Shown here: positions 31,052-37,711 of the stretch, piece after piece
Layout: each line of letters begins with the position of its first letter
Position numbering within the stretch: the stretch's first letter is position 1
NCBI GenBank assembly: GCA_023417775.1
Contig: JAEZEJ010000074.1
Coordinates: forward strand, 1 to 39,778
DNA length: 39,778 bases
From: Actinomycetes bacterium
GTDB taxonomy: Bacteria; Actinomycetota; Actinomycetes; Propionibacteriales; Nocardioidaceae
Direction: 5' to 3'
Translations under genes and position numbers: made by a program
The notes under the pieces: generated by a model
Told to the model about the DNA's origin: nothing
The model's input: the letters and a program-made list of their open reading frames with translations, nothing else
Databases searched by the model: none

Positions 31052-32278
31052 ATGACGCTGGTTACCCGCGAGTCGGGTTTGCGGATGCTCGCCACGGGGG
31101 AGAGAGTGCTCGATGTGTCCCGTCCCGCCGCTCCTCGTCGCGCTCGGGTGGCCGCGATGGTCGCCTTCGCCACGAACGGGGCTCTCCCGGCGACGCTGCT
31201 CGCTCGCTATGCCGAGGTGAAGGGCGATCTCGGTCTGAGCGCCGCGGTCTTCGGCATCGTCGTCGTGGGCTTCACGGTGGGAGCCGCGGGAGCCTTCCAC
31301 CTCCCGGGGGCGGTCCTGCGCCGGCTGGGAGTGAGGTGGACGACGGTGTCGGGCACCACCTGGATCGCCCTCTCGCTGGTGCTCGCCGCCTCCGGCGTGG
31401 CGGCCGGGAATGCCGGGATCTTCGTGGCGGGTCTGGTGTTGGCCGGATTCGGCGATGCCGTCGTCGATGTCGCACAGAATGCGGAGGGATTGCGCGTCCA
31501 AGAGGCCTACGGTCGCTCGGTGCTGACCTCGATGCACGCGGGATGGAGCATCGGTGCTGCCGTGGGAGGGGTTGTCGGCACGGCCGCGGCTTCCGCCGGG
31601 GTGCCGCTGCTTCTCCACCTCGCGGCGTGGGGTGCGCTCTGCGTCATCGCGATGGCGATGGCGGCCCGTTCCTTCCTTCCCGATGCGCGCAGGGACGCCA
31701 CCGACGACCCGGAGACCGGACCGCTCGGACGCCACGCGATGCTGCTCTTGGCACCGCTGGCGCTCGTGGCCCTGGCGGGGATATCGGTGGAAGACGTCGG
31801 CAACAACTGGTCGGCTGTCCTGCTGGCCACCGAGCGCGAGATGCCGGCCTCCTCAGCCGGTATCGGTCTGAGCGTATTGCTGGCCGCTCAGTTCATCGGC
31901 CGTCTCCTGGGCGATCGCTTCATCGACCGAGTCGGCAACCGGGCGGCCCTGGTCGCCAGCCTCGGCGCTGTGGCGGTCGGTCTGACCCTGGCGGCGTGGG
32001 CGCCCGGGGCCTCGCTCACCGTGGTCGGCTTCGCGTTCGCCGGACTGGGGTGTGCGATCACGGTGCCGTTGGCCTTCGCGCGGGCCGATGCTCTGCCGGG
32101 CCTGCGCCCGCACGCGGGCGTCACCTGGATCGGCTGGACGATGCGGACCACGACGATCGGTCTGAGCCCGGCCATCGGCGGCATCGCCACGGTCGCCTCC
32201 CTTCCGATCGCCATCTCGGCGGTCGCGCTCATCGCCCTCCTGGCGCTCGGTCTCCAGCTCCGCCCTCGCCCGCGCTGA
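31052..32278 (+). CDS. MFS transporter (YbjJ-like)
   Basis: The 408-residue protein has twelve hydrophobic segments typical of the major facilitator superfamily. The first helix pattern (ATNGALPATLLARYAEVKGDLGLS) and the loop AQNAEGLRVQEAYGRSVLTSMHAGWSIGA match the YbjJ-type group of sugar or drug efflux permeases; the substrate is unknown. The first ATG is at 31052, but GTG codons at 31106 and 31115 have the purine-rich GGGGGAGAGAG just upstream and are equally good starts that would leave more room for the divergent promoter. Its 3' end overlaps the convergent tetR gene by 50 bases. Confidence 0.87.
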   Translation: MTLVTRESGLRMLATGERVLDVSRPAAPRRARVAAMVAFATNGALPATLLARYAEVKGDLGLSAAVFGIVVVGFTVGAAGAFHLPGAVLRRLGVRWTTVSGTTWIALSLVLAASGVAAGNAGIFVAGLVLAGFGDAVVDVAQNAEGLRVQEAYGRSVLTSMHAGWSIGAAVGGVVGTAAASAGVPLLLHLAAWGALCVIAMAMAARSFLPDARRDATDDPETGPLGRHAMLLLAPLALVALAGISVEDVGNNWSAVLLATEREMPASSAGIGLSVLLAAQFIGRLLGDRFIDRVGNRAALVASLGAVAVGLTLAAWAPGASLTVVGFAFAGLGCAITVPLAFARADALPGLRPHAGVTWIGWTMRTTTIGLSPAIGGIATVASLPIAISAVALIALLALGLQLRPRPR

Positions 32279-32864
32279 GGAGGTCTTCGGCGATCGCCCG
32301 GGCCCGGAGGACCGGCCTGGTGTTGCCGACGATCCCCCGCTGGACGATGGCGCCCTCGAGAAGGAGGAAGAGGTGGTCGGCCATGGCCTCGACGGACTCG
32401 CGGTCGTCCTCGTCGGCCGCCTCGGCACCGAGCAGCTCGGCCAGCAGCTGACGGATGGCGTGCTTGTGCGCGCGGATGATGCGATGAGCCGGATGGTCGA
32501 TGGGCAGCTCGCCGGCGGCATTGAGGAAGGCGCAGCCGCGGTGGGAGGAGAACTCATCGGCGACGTAGGTATCGAAGACGGCGAGAGCGCGGGGGCGGTC
32601 CGCGAGCTCGATGCGGCGTAGGAGCAGGTCCCACCAGCGGTCGTGTCGAGTTTGCAGATAGGCGGCCACGAGGCCGTCCTTGGAACCGAAGCGGTCGTAC
32701 AGCGTGCGCTTGGTGATGCCGGACTCGTCGGCGATGGTGTCGACCCCGATGGTGTGGATGCCGCGCTCATAGAACAGGTCCGAGGCGACCTCGAGGATGC
32801 GGACGGCTCCGGGAGTCAGGCGAGGCGCCTGCGAGGCATCGGCGGGCCCCTTCGAGGTGGTCAT
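32229..32864 (-). CDS. TetR/AcrR family transcriptional regulator
   Basis: The 211-residue protein has the TetR helix-turn-helix at about residues 20-65 (ILEVASDLFYERGIHTIGVDTIADESGITKRTLYDRFGSKDGL in sequence order) and a mainly helical ligand-binding domain, FSSHRGCAFLNAAGELPIDHP. The ATG at 32864 is chosen because GGGAGGG lies about six bases upstream; an earlier in-frame start at 32888 has no such site. It is divergent from a YbfB/YjiJ-like MFS gene, and the region between holds two matching operator-like palindromes. Repression of both genes, relieved by a compound exported by the transporter, is the usual arrangement (inference). Confidence 0.93.
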   Translation of the reverse strand: MTTSKGPADASQAPRLTPGAVRILEVASDLFYERGIHTIGVDTIADESGITKRTLYDRFGSKDGLVAAYLQTRHDRWWDLLLRRIELADRPRALAVFDTYVADEFSSHRGCAFLNAAGELPIDHPAHRIIRAHKHAIRQLLAELLGAEAADEDDRESVEAMADHLFLLLEGAIVQRGIVGNTRPVLRARAIAEDLLSAGEGGAGDRAPGGR

Positions 32865-32878
32865 GATCGTCCCTCCCG

Positions 32879-32934
32879 TTGACTTCACAGACCAGTGTAC
32901 CTACGCTGATCCGCATGGTTCACAGATCTGTGAA
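32879..32934. promoter_or_regulatory. Divergent tetR/MFS promoter region with two TetR operator-like sites
   Basis: The perfect 16-bp palindrome TTCACAGATCTGTGAA (32919-32934) and the imperfect TTCACAGACCAGTGTA (32884-32899) share the half-site TTCACAGA, with centres 35 bp apart. For the plus strand, TTGACT (32879-32884) and TACGCT (32902-32907) have a 17-base spacer, an excellent promoter. For tetR, the minus strand has TGAACC and TACACT with 17 bases between; its -10 lies inside the upstream operator. Bound TetR protein would block both promoters. Confidence 0.75.
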
Positions 32935-32950
32935 GTTTGGCGTGCGGTGA
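32915..32950 (+). CDS. Possible 11-residue leaderless upstream ORF before the MFS gene
   Basis: The ATG at 32915 lies seven bases after the -10 TACGCT, so it would be at the 5' end of the mRNA. The frame (MVHRSVKFGVR) crosses the operator palindrome and stops at TGA 32948-32950. The stop overlaps an in-frame GTG of the transporter at 32947 (GTGA). It may feed ribosomes to the transporter start. Translation is not proven. Confidence 0.35.
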   Translation: MVHRSVKFGVR

Positions 32951-32982
32951 CGACCCTCGGAGCGGGGAGGTCGGTCACCGGG

Positions 32983-34119
32983 ATGCGGACTCTGCGACTG
33001 GCCGGGGCGGGCGCATCGCTGATCGCCGTCTGCTACGGCCTGGCGCGCTTCGCCTACGGCCTCTTCGTGCCCGCGTTCCGGGAGGAGTTCGCTCTCGGCG
33101 CGACGATGATCGGAGTGATCGCCGCGGGCTCGTATGTCTCCTACTGCGTGGCGATCACCGCCTCGACCGTGCTGATCTCGCGCTGGGGGGCGCGTGCCCT
33201 CGTGGTGGCAGCCGGAAGTCTGGCCACGGTGGGGACCGCCTTGATCGCGGTGGCCTCCCATGGGGCAGTGCTCGCCGCCGGGGTGATCGTGGCGGGGGCG
33301 AGCACCGGTGTCGCCTCGCCCCCTCTGGCACATGCCGTCGCTCACCTGGTGCCCGCCGCGAGGCGTGACCGGATCCAGGCTGTCGTCAACGCCGGCACGG
33401 GGATCGGCGTCGCGGTGGCGGGCCCCGTCGCCCTCGTGGCCAGGGACCAGTGGCGGATCGGGTGGTTCGTCTATGCGGCGATGTGCGCTGTCGTCACGAT
33501 CTACGCCGCCGTCGTGGTGCGCATGCCTCCGGCGGGGGAGCCGGTCTCGCGCACGCTGCTCCCGAGGCCGCTGCTGCCGCACGGCAGTCGACGCCTGTTC
33601 GCGGCGGTCGCGACCATGGGGCTCTCGAGTTCGGCGATGTGGACCTTCGGGCGGGAGATGCTCGTGAGCGAGGGCGGGCAGAGTGAACGCTTCTCGCTCA
33701 TCGCCTGGGTGCTCCTCGGGATCTGCGGTCTGGCGGGGGCCGCGGCGGGGGATGTCATCGGGCGGCTGGGTCTTCGCCGTGCGTGGCAGTCGGTCGCCTT
33801 GCTGATGGCCGTGACCACGGCCTTGCTCGCGGTGTGGCCCGGAGCGTCGGTCGCGTGGGCGATGCTCGCGGTGTTCGGGGCGGCCTACATCGCGCTGACC
33901 GGGATCGTGCTGATCTGGGGGAGCCGGGTCTACGGCCGGGATCCGGCCGCGGGCGTCGGGCTGTCCTTTCTCGTCTTCGCCCTCGGGCAGGCCCTCGGCG
34001 CCCCGTCGATCGGTCTCGTCGCTCAGGTGGCAGGTCTGCCGTGGGCCTTCGGATCGGCGGCAGCCATCGCTGTGGTCGGAGCCGCGGTGGCCCCGCGGCG
34101 GTCGGGCGAGGGCGGTTGA
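32983..34119 (+). CDS. MFS transporter, YbfB/YjiJ-like
   Basis: The 378-residue protein has about twelve transmembrane segments. The opening segment, with CYGLARFAYGLFVPAFREEF, is typical of the YbfB/YjiJ group of MFS permeases, whose substrates are largely unknown. The ATG at 32983 gives the normal family N-terminus and has GGGGAGG (32965-32971) upstream, though 11 bases away. The in-frame GTG at 32947, overlapping the stop of the short upstream frame, is an alternative adding 12 residues. Control by the divergent TetR regulator is strongly suggested by the operators. tRNA-Glu begins 38 bases after its stop. Confidence 0.88.
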   Translation: MRTLRLAGAGASLIAVCYGLARFAYGLFVPAFREEFALGATMIGVIAAGSYVSYCVAITASTVLISRWGARALVVAAGSLATVGTALIAVASHGAVLAAGVIVAGASTGVASPPLAHAVAHLVPAARRDRIQAVVNAGTGIGVAVAGPVALVARDQWRIGWFVYAAMCAVVTIYAAVVVRMPPAGEPVSRTLLPRPLLPHGSRRLFAAVATMGLSSSAMWTFGREMLVSEGGQSERFSLIAWVLLGICGLAGAAAGDVIGRLGLRRAWQSVALLMAVTTALLAVWPGASVAWAMLAVFGAAYIALTGIVLIWGSRVYGRDPAAGVGLSFLVFALGQALGAPSIGLVAQVAGLPWAFGSAAAIAVVGAAVAPRRSGEGG

Positions 34120-34157
34120 AGGTGCGTTGCGGCGGACTGGTAATGTCTTCTCCTGCT

Positions 34158-34230
34158 GGCCCCGTTGTGTAGCGGCCTAGCACGCCGCCCTCTCAAGGCG
34201 GTAGCGCGGGTTCGAATCCCGTCGGGGCTA
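34158..34230 (+). tRNA. tRNA-Glu(CTC), copy 1
   Basis: The 73-base tRNA has acceptor stem GGCCCCG / CGGGGCT (with a G-U first pair), anticodon loop CTCTCAA reading CTC for the codon GAG, T-arm GCGGGTTCGAATCCCGT and discriminator A, with CCA encoded at 34231-34233. TAATGT (34141-34146) is the likely -10. It is identical to the second copy 231 bases downstream and is a substrate of GltX encoded in this window. Confidence 0.96.
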
Positions 34231-34240
34231 CCAGTCGCAA

Positions 34241-34275
34241 AAGACCCCCACGCAAACTCGTTGCGAGGGGGTCTT
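34241..34275 (+). terminator. Terminator of tRNA-Glu copy 1
   Basis: AAGACCCCC (34241-34249) pairs with GGGGGTCTT (34267-34275). Inside it CGCAA pairs with TTGCG around an ACTCG loop, after one A-A mismatch. The stem totals 14 paired positions, and the right arm runs into TCTTCTCAT. Confidence 0.85.
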
Positions 34276-34388
34276 CTCATGGTGAGCCGGACCCTCGCGC
34301 CACTCGCGGGAAGGGTCCCCGGGCTTGAGCGTGTTCGACGGGTGGGGCGTCGCCCCTGCGCGCCGCTCTGGTAGAGTCTTTCCTCGCT
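34276..34388 (+). promoter_or_regulatory. Spacer between the tRNA-Glu genes, with the copy 2 promoter
   Basis: GGACCCT (34289-34295) and AGGGTCC (34312-34318) form another hairpin. TAGAGT (34372-34377), in the same GGTAGAGT string seen before tRNA-Gln, is the probable -10 of the second tRNA-Glu. GGGGC/GCCCC arms near 34344-34356 may also form a small hairpin. Confidence 0.5.
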
Positions 34389-34461
34389 GGCCCCGTTGTG
34401 TAGCGGCCTAGCACGCCGCCCTCTCAAGGCGGTAGCGCGGGTTCGAATCCCGTCGGGGCTA
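34389..34461 (+). tRNA. tRNA-Glu(CTC), copy 2
   Basis: This gene is identical to the first tRNA-Glu over its full length including the encoded CCA (34462-34464). The anticodon is CTC. It has its own -10 (TAGAGT) and terminator, so the duplicates are separate transcription units and not a tandem transcript. Confidence 0.96.
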
Positions 34462-34467
34462 CCAGCG

Positions 34468-34499
34468 CGAGACCCCGGGCCTGATGGGCCGGGGTCTCG
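34468..34499 (+). terminator. Terminator of tRNA-Glu copy 2
   Basis: CGAGACCCC (34468-34476) pairs with GGGGTCTCG (34491-34499), and a short GGCC/GGCC inner stem adds stability. It begins three bases after the encoded CCA. Confidence 0.75.
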
Positions 34500-34581
34500 T
34501 CGGTTCAGGCCGTCTCAGGCCCTCGACGGTCATGTCCGATTCCCGCTAGTACCGGCGGCTCGTGCGCGGCATGATGGAGTC

Positions 34582-36015
34582 ATGACCGATGACGACCGCT
34601 ACCGCGCCGTCCTGGCGCGCGATGCGCGATTCGACGGCGTCTTCTTCACCGCCGTTCGCACGACGGGCATCTTCTGCCGGCCCTCGTGCCCCGCGGTGAC
34701 TCCCAAGCGTGAGAATGTGAGCTTCTACCGCGACCCGGCCTCCGCCCAGGCGGCCGGCTACCGGGCCTGCCGCCGCTGCCGACCTGATGTCACGCCGGGA
34801 TCACCGGAGTGGAATATCCGCGGAGATCTCGCGGCCAGGACCATGCGGCTCATCGCCGACGGGGTGGTCGAACGCGAGGGCGTGACGGGTCTGGCGCGAC
34901 GACTCGGCTACAGCGAGCGCCAGGTGCACCGCACCCTCGTCGATGAGCTCGGCGTCAGCCCGCTCGCTGTCGCCCGCAGCAATCGCGCGCACCTGGCGCG
35001 GACGCTCATCGAGTCGACGGACCTGCCCCTGGCCGACATCGCCTTCGCCTCCGGGTTCGGGTCGATCCGCCAGTTCAACGACACCATGCGCACGGCCTAT
35101 GCGGTGGTTCCCAGTGCTCTGCGACGCGGTTCCTCGCTGGGAGGCGGTCGGCTCGAGCTCAGGCTCGCGGTCCGGCCGCCTTTCGACGCGGATGCCCTCA
35201 TCGCCTTCCTCGCGGCGCGAGCGGTCCGAGGCGTCGAGTACGTGGAGGAGCGGCGATACGCCCGTGTCGTGAGCCTGCCGCACGGCCCGGGCGTCATCGA
35301 TCTCGTGGTGAAGGACGATGCGGTGCAGGCGCGACTGGAGCTCACCGATCTCGCCGACCTGCAGGCGACGGTGCAGCGATGCCGTCGTCTACTCGATCTC
35401 GATGCCGATCCCGTGACCATCGACGCCGCGCTCGCCGCCGACCCGAAGCTCGCCCCCTTGATCGAGCGCCACCCCGGCCTGCGGTTGCCCGGGCAGGTGG
35501 ACGGCTTCGAGGTCGTCGTCCGCGCGGTCGTCGGACAGCAGATCTCCGTGGCGGGAGCACGGACCGTGCTCGGCGATCTGGCGCATCGTCACGGTGCGCC
35601 GGTGGACCTGCCGATGGCCGGTGAGCTGGGGCTGTCGCGCGCGTTCCCCTCGCCGGAGGACCTCCTGGGAGCCGTCGAGACCGAGTTCCCAATGCCTCGA
35701 TCACGGGCCCGTACGCTCCTGGCCGTGGCCCAAGGGTTCGCCGCCGGTGACGTAGTGGTGGATTCCGGTGTCGACCGGTCCGAGTCCCGCCGGATGCTGC
35801 TGGGGGTCAAGGGGATCGGCCCCTGGACGGCCGACTACATCGCCATGCGAGCTCTGGGCGACCCCGATGTCCTGCCGATGAGCGATCTCGTGCTGCGCAG
35901 GGCGCTGGCCTCGCGCGGACTCGACGAACAACGTGCCGAGGAGTGGCGCCCGTGGCGCTCCTACGCGGCGATGCACCTGTGGCAGAGCGCCACCGACGAA
36001 AGGACGGACTCATGA
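34582..36015 (+). CDS. Ada-AraC-AlkA fusion: DNA-3-methyladenine glycosylase with Ada-type regulatory N-terminus
   Basis: The 477-residue protein joins three modules. Residues 1-75 are an Ada-type zinc domain with the methyl-acceptor cysteine set C32, C36, C63 and C66 (FCRPSC and CRRC). Residues of about 85-185 form an AraC helix-turn-helix. The rest is an AlkA glycosylase with the helix-hairpin-helix GVKGIGPWTADYIAMR and the catalytic aspartate in LPMSDLV. In this family, methylation of the Ada domain turns the protein into an activator of alkylation repair, and the AlkA part removes alkylated purines. The ATG at 34582 is preceded by CATGAT with six bases spacing. The frame is open upstream through the tRNA, which is rejected as coding. 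It overlaps the next gene by four bases. Confidence 0.93.
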   Translation: MTDDDRYRAVLARDARFDGVFFTAVRTTGIFCRPSCPAVTPKRENVSFYRDPASAQAAGYRACRRCRPDVTPGSPEWNIRGDLAARTMRLIADGVVEREGVTGLARRLGYSERQVHRTLVDELGVSPLAVARSNRAHLARTLIESTDLPLADIAFASGFGSIRQFNDTMRTAYAVVPSALRRGSSLGGGRLELRLAVRPPFDADALIAFLAARAVRGVEYVEERRYARVVSLPHGPGVIDLVVKDDAVQARLELTDLADLQATVQRCRRLLDLDADPVTIDAALAADPKLAPLIERHPGLRLPGQVDGFEVVVRAVVGQQISVAGARTVLGDLAHRHGAPVDLPMAGELGLSRAFPSPEDLLGAVETEFPMPRSRARTLLAVAQGFAAGDVVVDSGVDRSESRRMLLGVKGIGPWTADYIAMRALGDPDVLPMSDLVLRRALASRGLDEQRAEEWRPWRSYAAMHLWQSATDERTDS

Positions 36016-36473
36016 CCACACGATGGATGGACTCGCCGATCGGCGGACTCCGACTGCACGTCTCCGCCGGGCTGCTGACGCGCATCGAGTTCGATGCGGT
36101 CCCGCACGGCGATCGTGTGCGCGATGACCTCCTCGATCGCGTCGAGGGGCAGCTCGCCGAGTACTTCGCCGGTGATCGTCGGGACTTCGACCTCCCGGTG
36201 GCCAATGACGGAACGGAGTTCCAGCAGAAGGTCTGGAGCGAGCTGCGCGCGATCCCGTACGGAGAGACGGCCAGTTACGGCGAGATCGCCGTCCGGCTCG
36301 GATATCAGCCGGTCGTCTCGCGGGCGGTGGGGGCGGCGAACGGGGCCAATCCGATCCCGGTGGTGGTCCCTTGTCACCGGGTCGTGGGGTCGAACGGCAC
36401 CCTCACCGGGTACGCCGGCGGCCTGGAGCGCAAGCGGATCCTGCTGGAGCTGGAGCGCCCCGGCCTGTTCTGA
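36012..36473 (+). CDS. ogt: Methylated-DNA--[protein]-cysteine S-methyltransferase
   Basis: This suicide enzyme transfers the methyl group from O6-methylguanine to its own cysteine. The 153-residue protein has the active-site motif PCHRV with C121, the arginine-finger and helix-turn-helix segment GYQPVVSRAVGAANGANPIP, and the upstream TEFQQKVWSELRAIPYGETASYGEIA. It is coupled to the Ada-AraC-AlkA gene by an ATGA overlap. Together the two genes supply all functions of the E. coli Ada and AlkA proteins, divided differently. Confidence 0.95.
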   Translation: MTTRWMDSPIGGLRLHVSAGLLTRIEFDAVPHGDRVRDDLLDRVEGQLAEYFAGDRRDFDLPVANDGTEFQQKVWSELRAIPYGETASYGEIAVRLGYQPVVSRAVGAANGANPIPVVVPCHRVVGSNGTLTGYAGGLERKRILLELERPGLF

Positions 36474-36530
36474 GCCGGGGCTGTGGACGACGCCCTCGAC
36501 GGATGCCGGTCCCCGGGCGAGGGTGTCGCC

Positions 36531-36932
36531 ATGAGACTGTTGCAGACCGAATCCGATATCACCCGCTACTGGCGGGCCGTCCGAGAGACGCTCGAGGTGC
36601 CGTCCGCGCAGCTCAGCTTCCTGGCCATCGACGAGCGAGGCGTGGCGCAGCCCCAGCTCACGACGATCGACGGACTGCCCCCGGAGCCGCGGCAGCGGGA
36701 CGTCGACGAGATCGTCGACGTCCTGGCCGCGATCAATCAGCAACTCGTCCCACGGGGCAGCATCGCGGTGCTGTGGACTCGTCCGGGGCGCGGGCCGATG
36801 CGGTCGGGGGAGAGTACGTGGCTACGGATGCTCGACGACGAGCTGCGTCGTCGAGGCGTCGCCGCCTGGCCGCCGCACTATGCGAACGATGCCTATCTCC
36901 GGGTGGTACTGGCCGACGATCTGGCGGCCTGA
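36531..36932 (+). CDS. Hypothetical protein of 133 residues
   Basis: I do not recognise this protein. It is soluble, has no signal peptide or membrane segment, and mixes helical and strand-like parts (LLQTESDITRYWRAVRETL, AQLSFLAIDERG, GSIAVLWTRPGRGPM). It ends in YANDAYLRVVLADDLAA. The codon pattern matches its neighbours. The ATG at 36531 has GAGGGTG (36519-36525) about five bases upstream; an in-frame GTG at 36483 has no site. It follows the alkylation-repair pair by 57 bases in the same direction, which may mean co-transcription but says nothing firm about function. Confidence 0.7.
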   Translation: MRLLQTESDITRYWRAVRETLEVPSAQLSFLAIDERGVAQPQLTTIDGLPPEPRQRDVDEIVDVLAAINQQLVPRGSIAVLWTRPGRGPMRSGESTWLRMLDDELRRRGVAAWPPHYANDAYLRVVLADDLAA

Positions 36933-36942
36933 ACGACGCGGC

Positions 36943-37653
36943 TCAGCGACGCAGGTTCTGCGAGAGCCGCTCGGCGGCGGCGACCACGGCCGGGGCGTGC
37001 ATGCGACCGGGCTGGCGGGTCAGTCGTTCGAGCGGTCCCGAGACCGATACGGCCGCGACGACCTTGCCCGAGGGGGAGCGGACCGGAGCGGAGACCGAGC
37101 CGACGCCAGGCTCACGTTCGCCGACACTCTGAGCCCAGCCGCGACGGCGGACGGCCGACAGCTCCGAGGCCGCGAAGGTGGCCTTGAGGAGGCCCTTGTT
37201 CATGCGCTCGGGGTCCTCCCACGCCAGGAGGATCTGCGCGGCCGAACCGGCGGCCATCGTGAGCTGACCACCGACCGGGATGGAGTCGCGCAGACCGGTG
37301 GGCCGGTCGGCCGCCGCGACGCAGACGCGGAAGTCGCCCTGGCGACGGAACAACTGGGCGGACTCACCGGTGATGTCGCGGAGGCGGGCGAGCACGGGGC
37401 CGGCGGCGGCGAGCAGCCGGTCCTCGCCGGCGGCCGCGGCCAGCTCGCCGAGTCGCGGACCGAGGATGAATCGTCCCTGCATGTCGCGTGCCACGAGTCG
37501 GTGGTGTTCTAGCGCGACGGCGAGGCGATGCGCGGTCGGGCGGGCCAGCCCGGTCGCGGCGACGAGACCAGCGAGGGTGGCGGGCCCGGGCTCGAGGGCG
37601 GCCAGCACGAGTGCCGCTTTATCGAGAACGCCGACTCCGCTAGAGTTGTCCAT
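36943..37653 (-). CDS. IclR family regulator, LtbR/NdgR-like
   Basis: The 236-residue protein has an N-terminal winged helix (about residues 8-68, with LAGLVAATGLARPTAHRLAVALEHHRLV) and a C-terminal GAF-like IclR effector domain. In Corynebacterium glutamicum the IclR regulator LtbR, and in Streptomyces its relative NdgR, is divergent from leuCD and controls leucine synthesis; this gene has the same position. CAGTAT lies six bases before the ATG on the minus strand (37660-37665), inside the dyad GATAC-TGCC-GTATC, so self-repression is plausible. The effector and targets are inferred from context. Confidence 0.9.
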   Translation of the reverse strand: MDNSSGVGVLDKAALVLAALEPGPATLAGLVAATGLARPTAHRLAVALEHHRLVARDMQGRFILGPRLGELAAAAGEDRLLAAAGPVLARLRDITGESAQLFRRQGDFRVCVAAADRPTGLRDSIPVGGQLTMAAGSAAQILLAWEDPERMNKGLLKATFAASELSAVRRRGWAQSVGEREPGVGSVSAPVRSPSGKVVAAVSVSGPLERLTRQPGRMHAPAVVAAAERLSQNLRR

Positions 37654-37658
37654 GACTT

Positions 37659-37705
37659 GATACTGCCGTATCGCATGTTGAGACGCAAGTCAGTATTCCG
37701 GAAGG
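37659..37705. promoter_or_regulatory. Divergent control region of the IclR gene and leuC
   Basis: The dyad GATAC (37659-37663) TGCC GTATC (37668-37672) overlaps the likely -10 of the IclR gene. On the plus strand CAGTAT (37691-37696) may be the leuC -10, and GGAAGG (37700-37705) is the leuC ribosome-binding site, six bases before the ATG. The two CAGTAT copies face away from each other. Confidence 0.5.
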
Positions 37706-37711
37706 CACCAC

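Noticed and set aside
34158..34461. Attachment-site duplication by an integrated element between the two tRNA-Glu copies
   Set aside because: Only 158 bases separate the copies and no integrase is present. Each copy is a complete tRNA with its own promoter and terminator, so a simple gene duplication is more likely.
34396..34581. Upstream extension of the AlkA fusion frame through tRNA-Glu copy 2, and a matching 69-codon frame starting in copy 1 at 34165
   Set aside because: The frames are created by the tRNA sequence itself and pass through terminators. The Ada domain begins normally at 34582.
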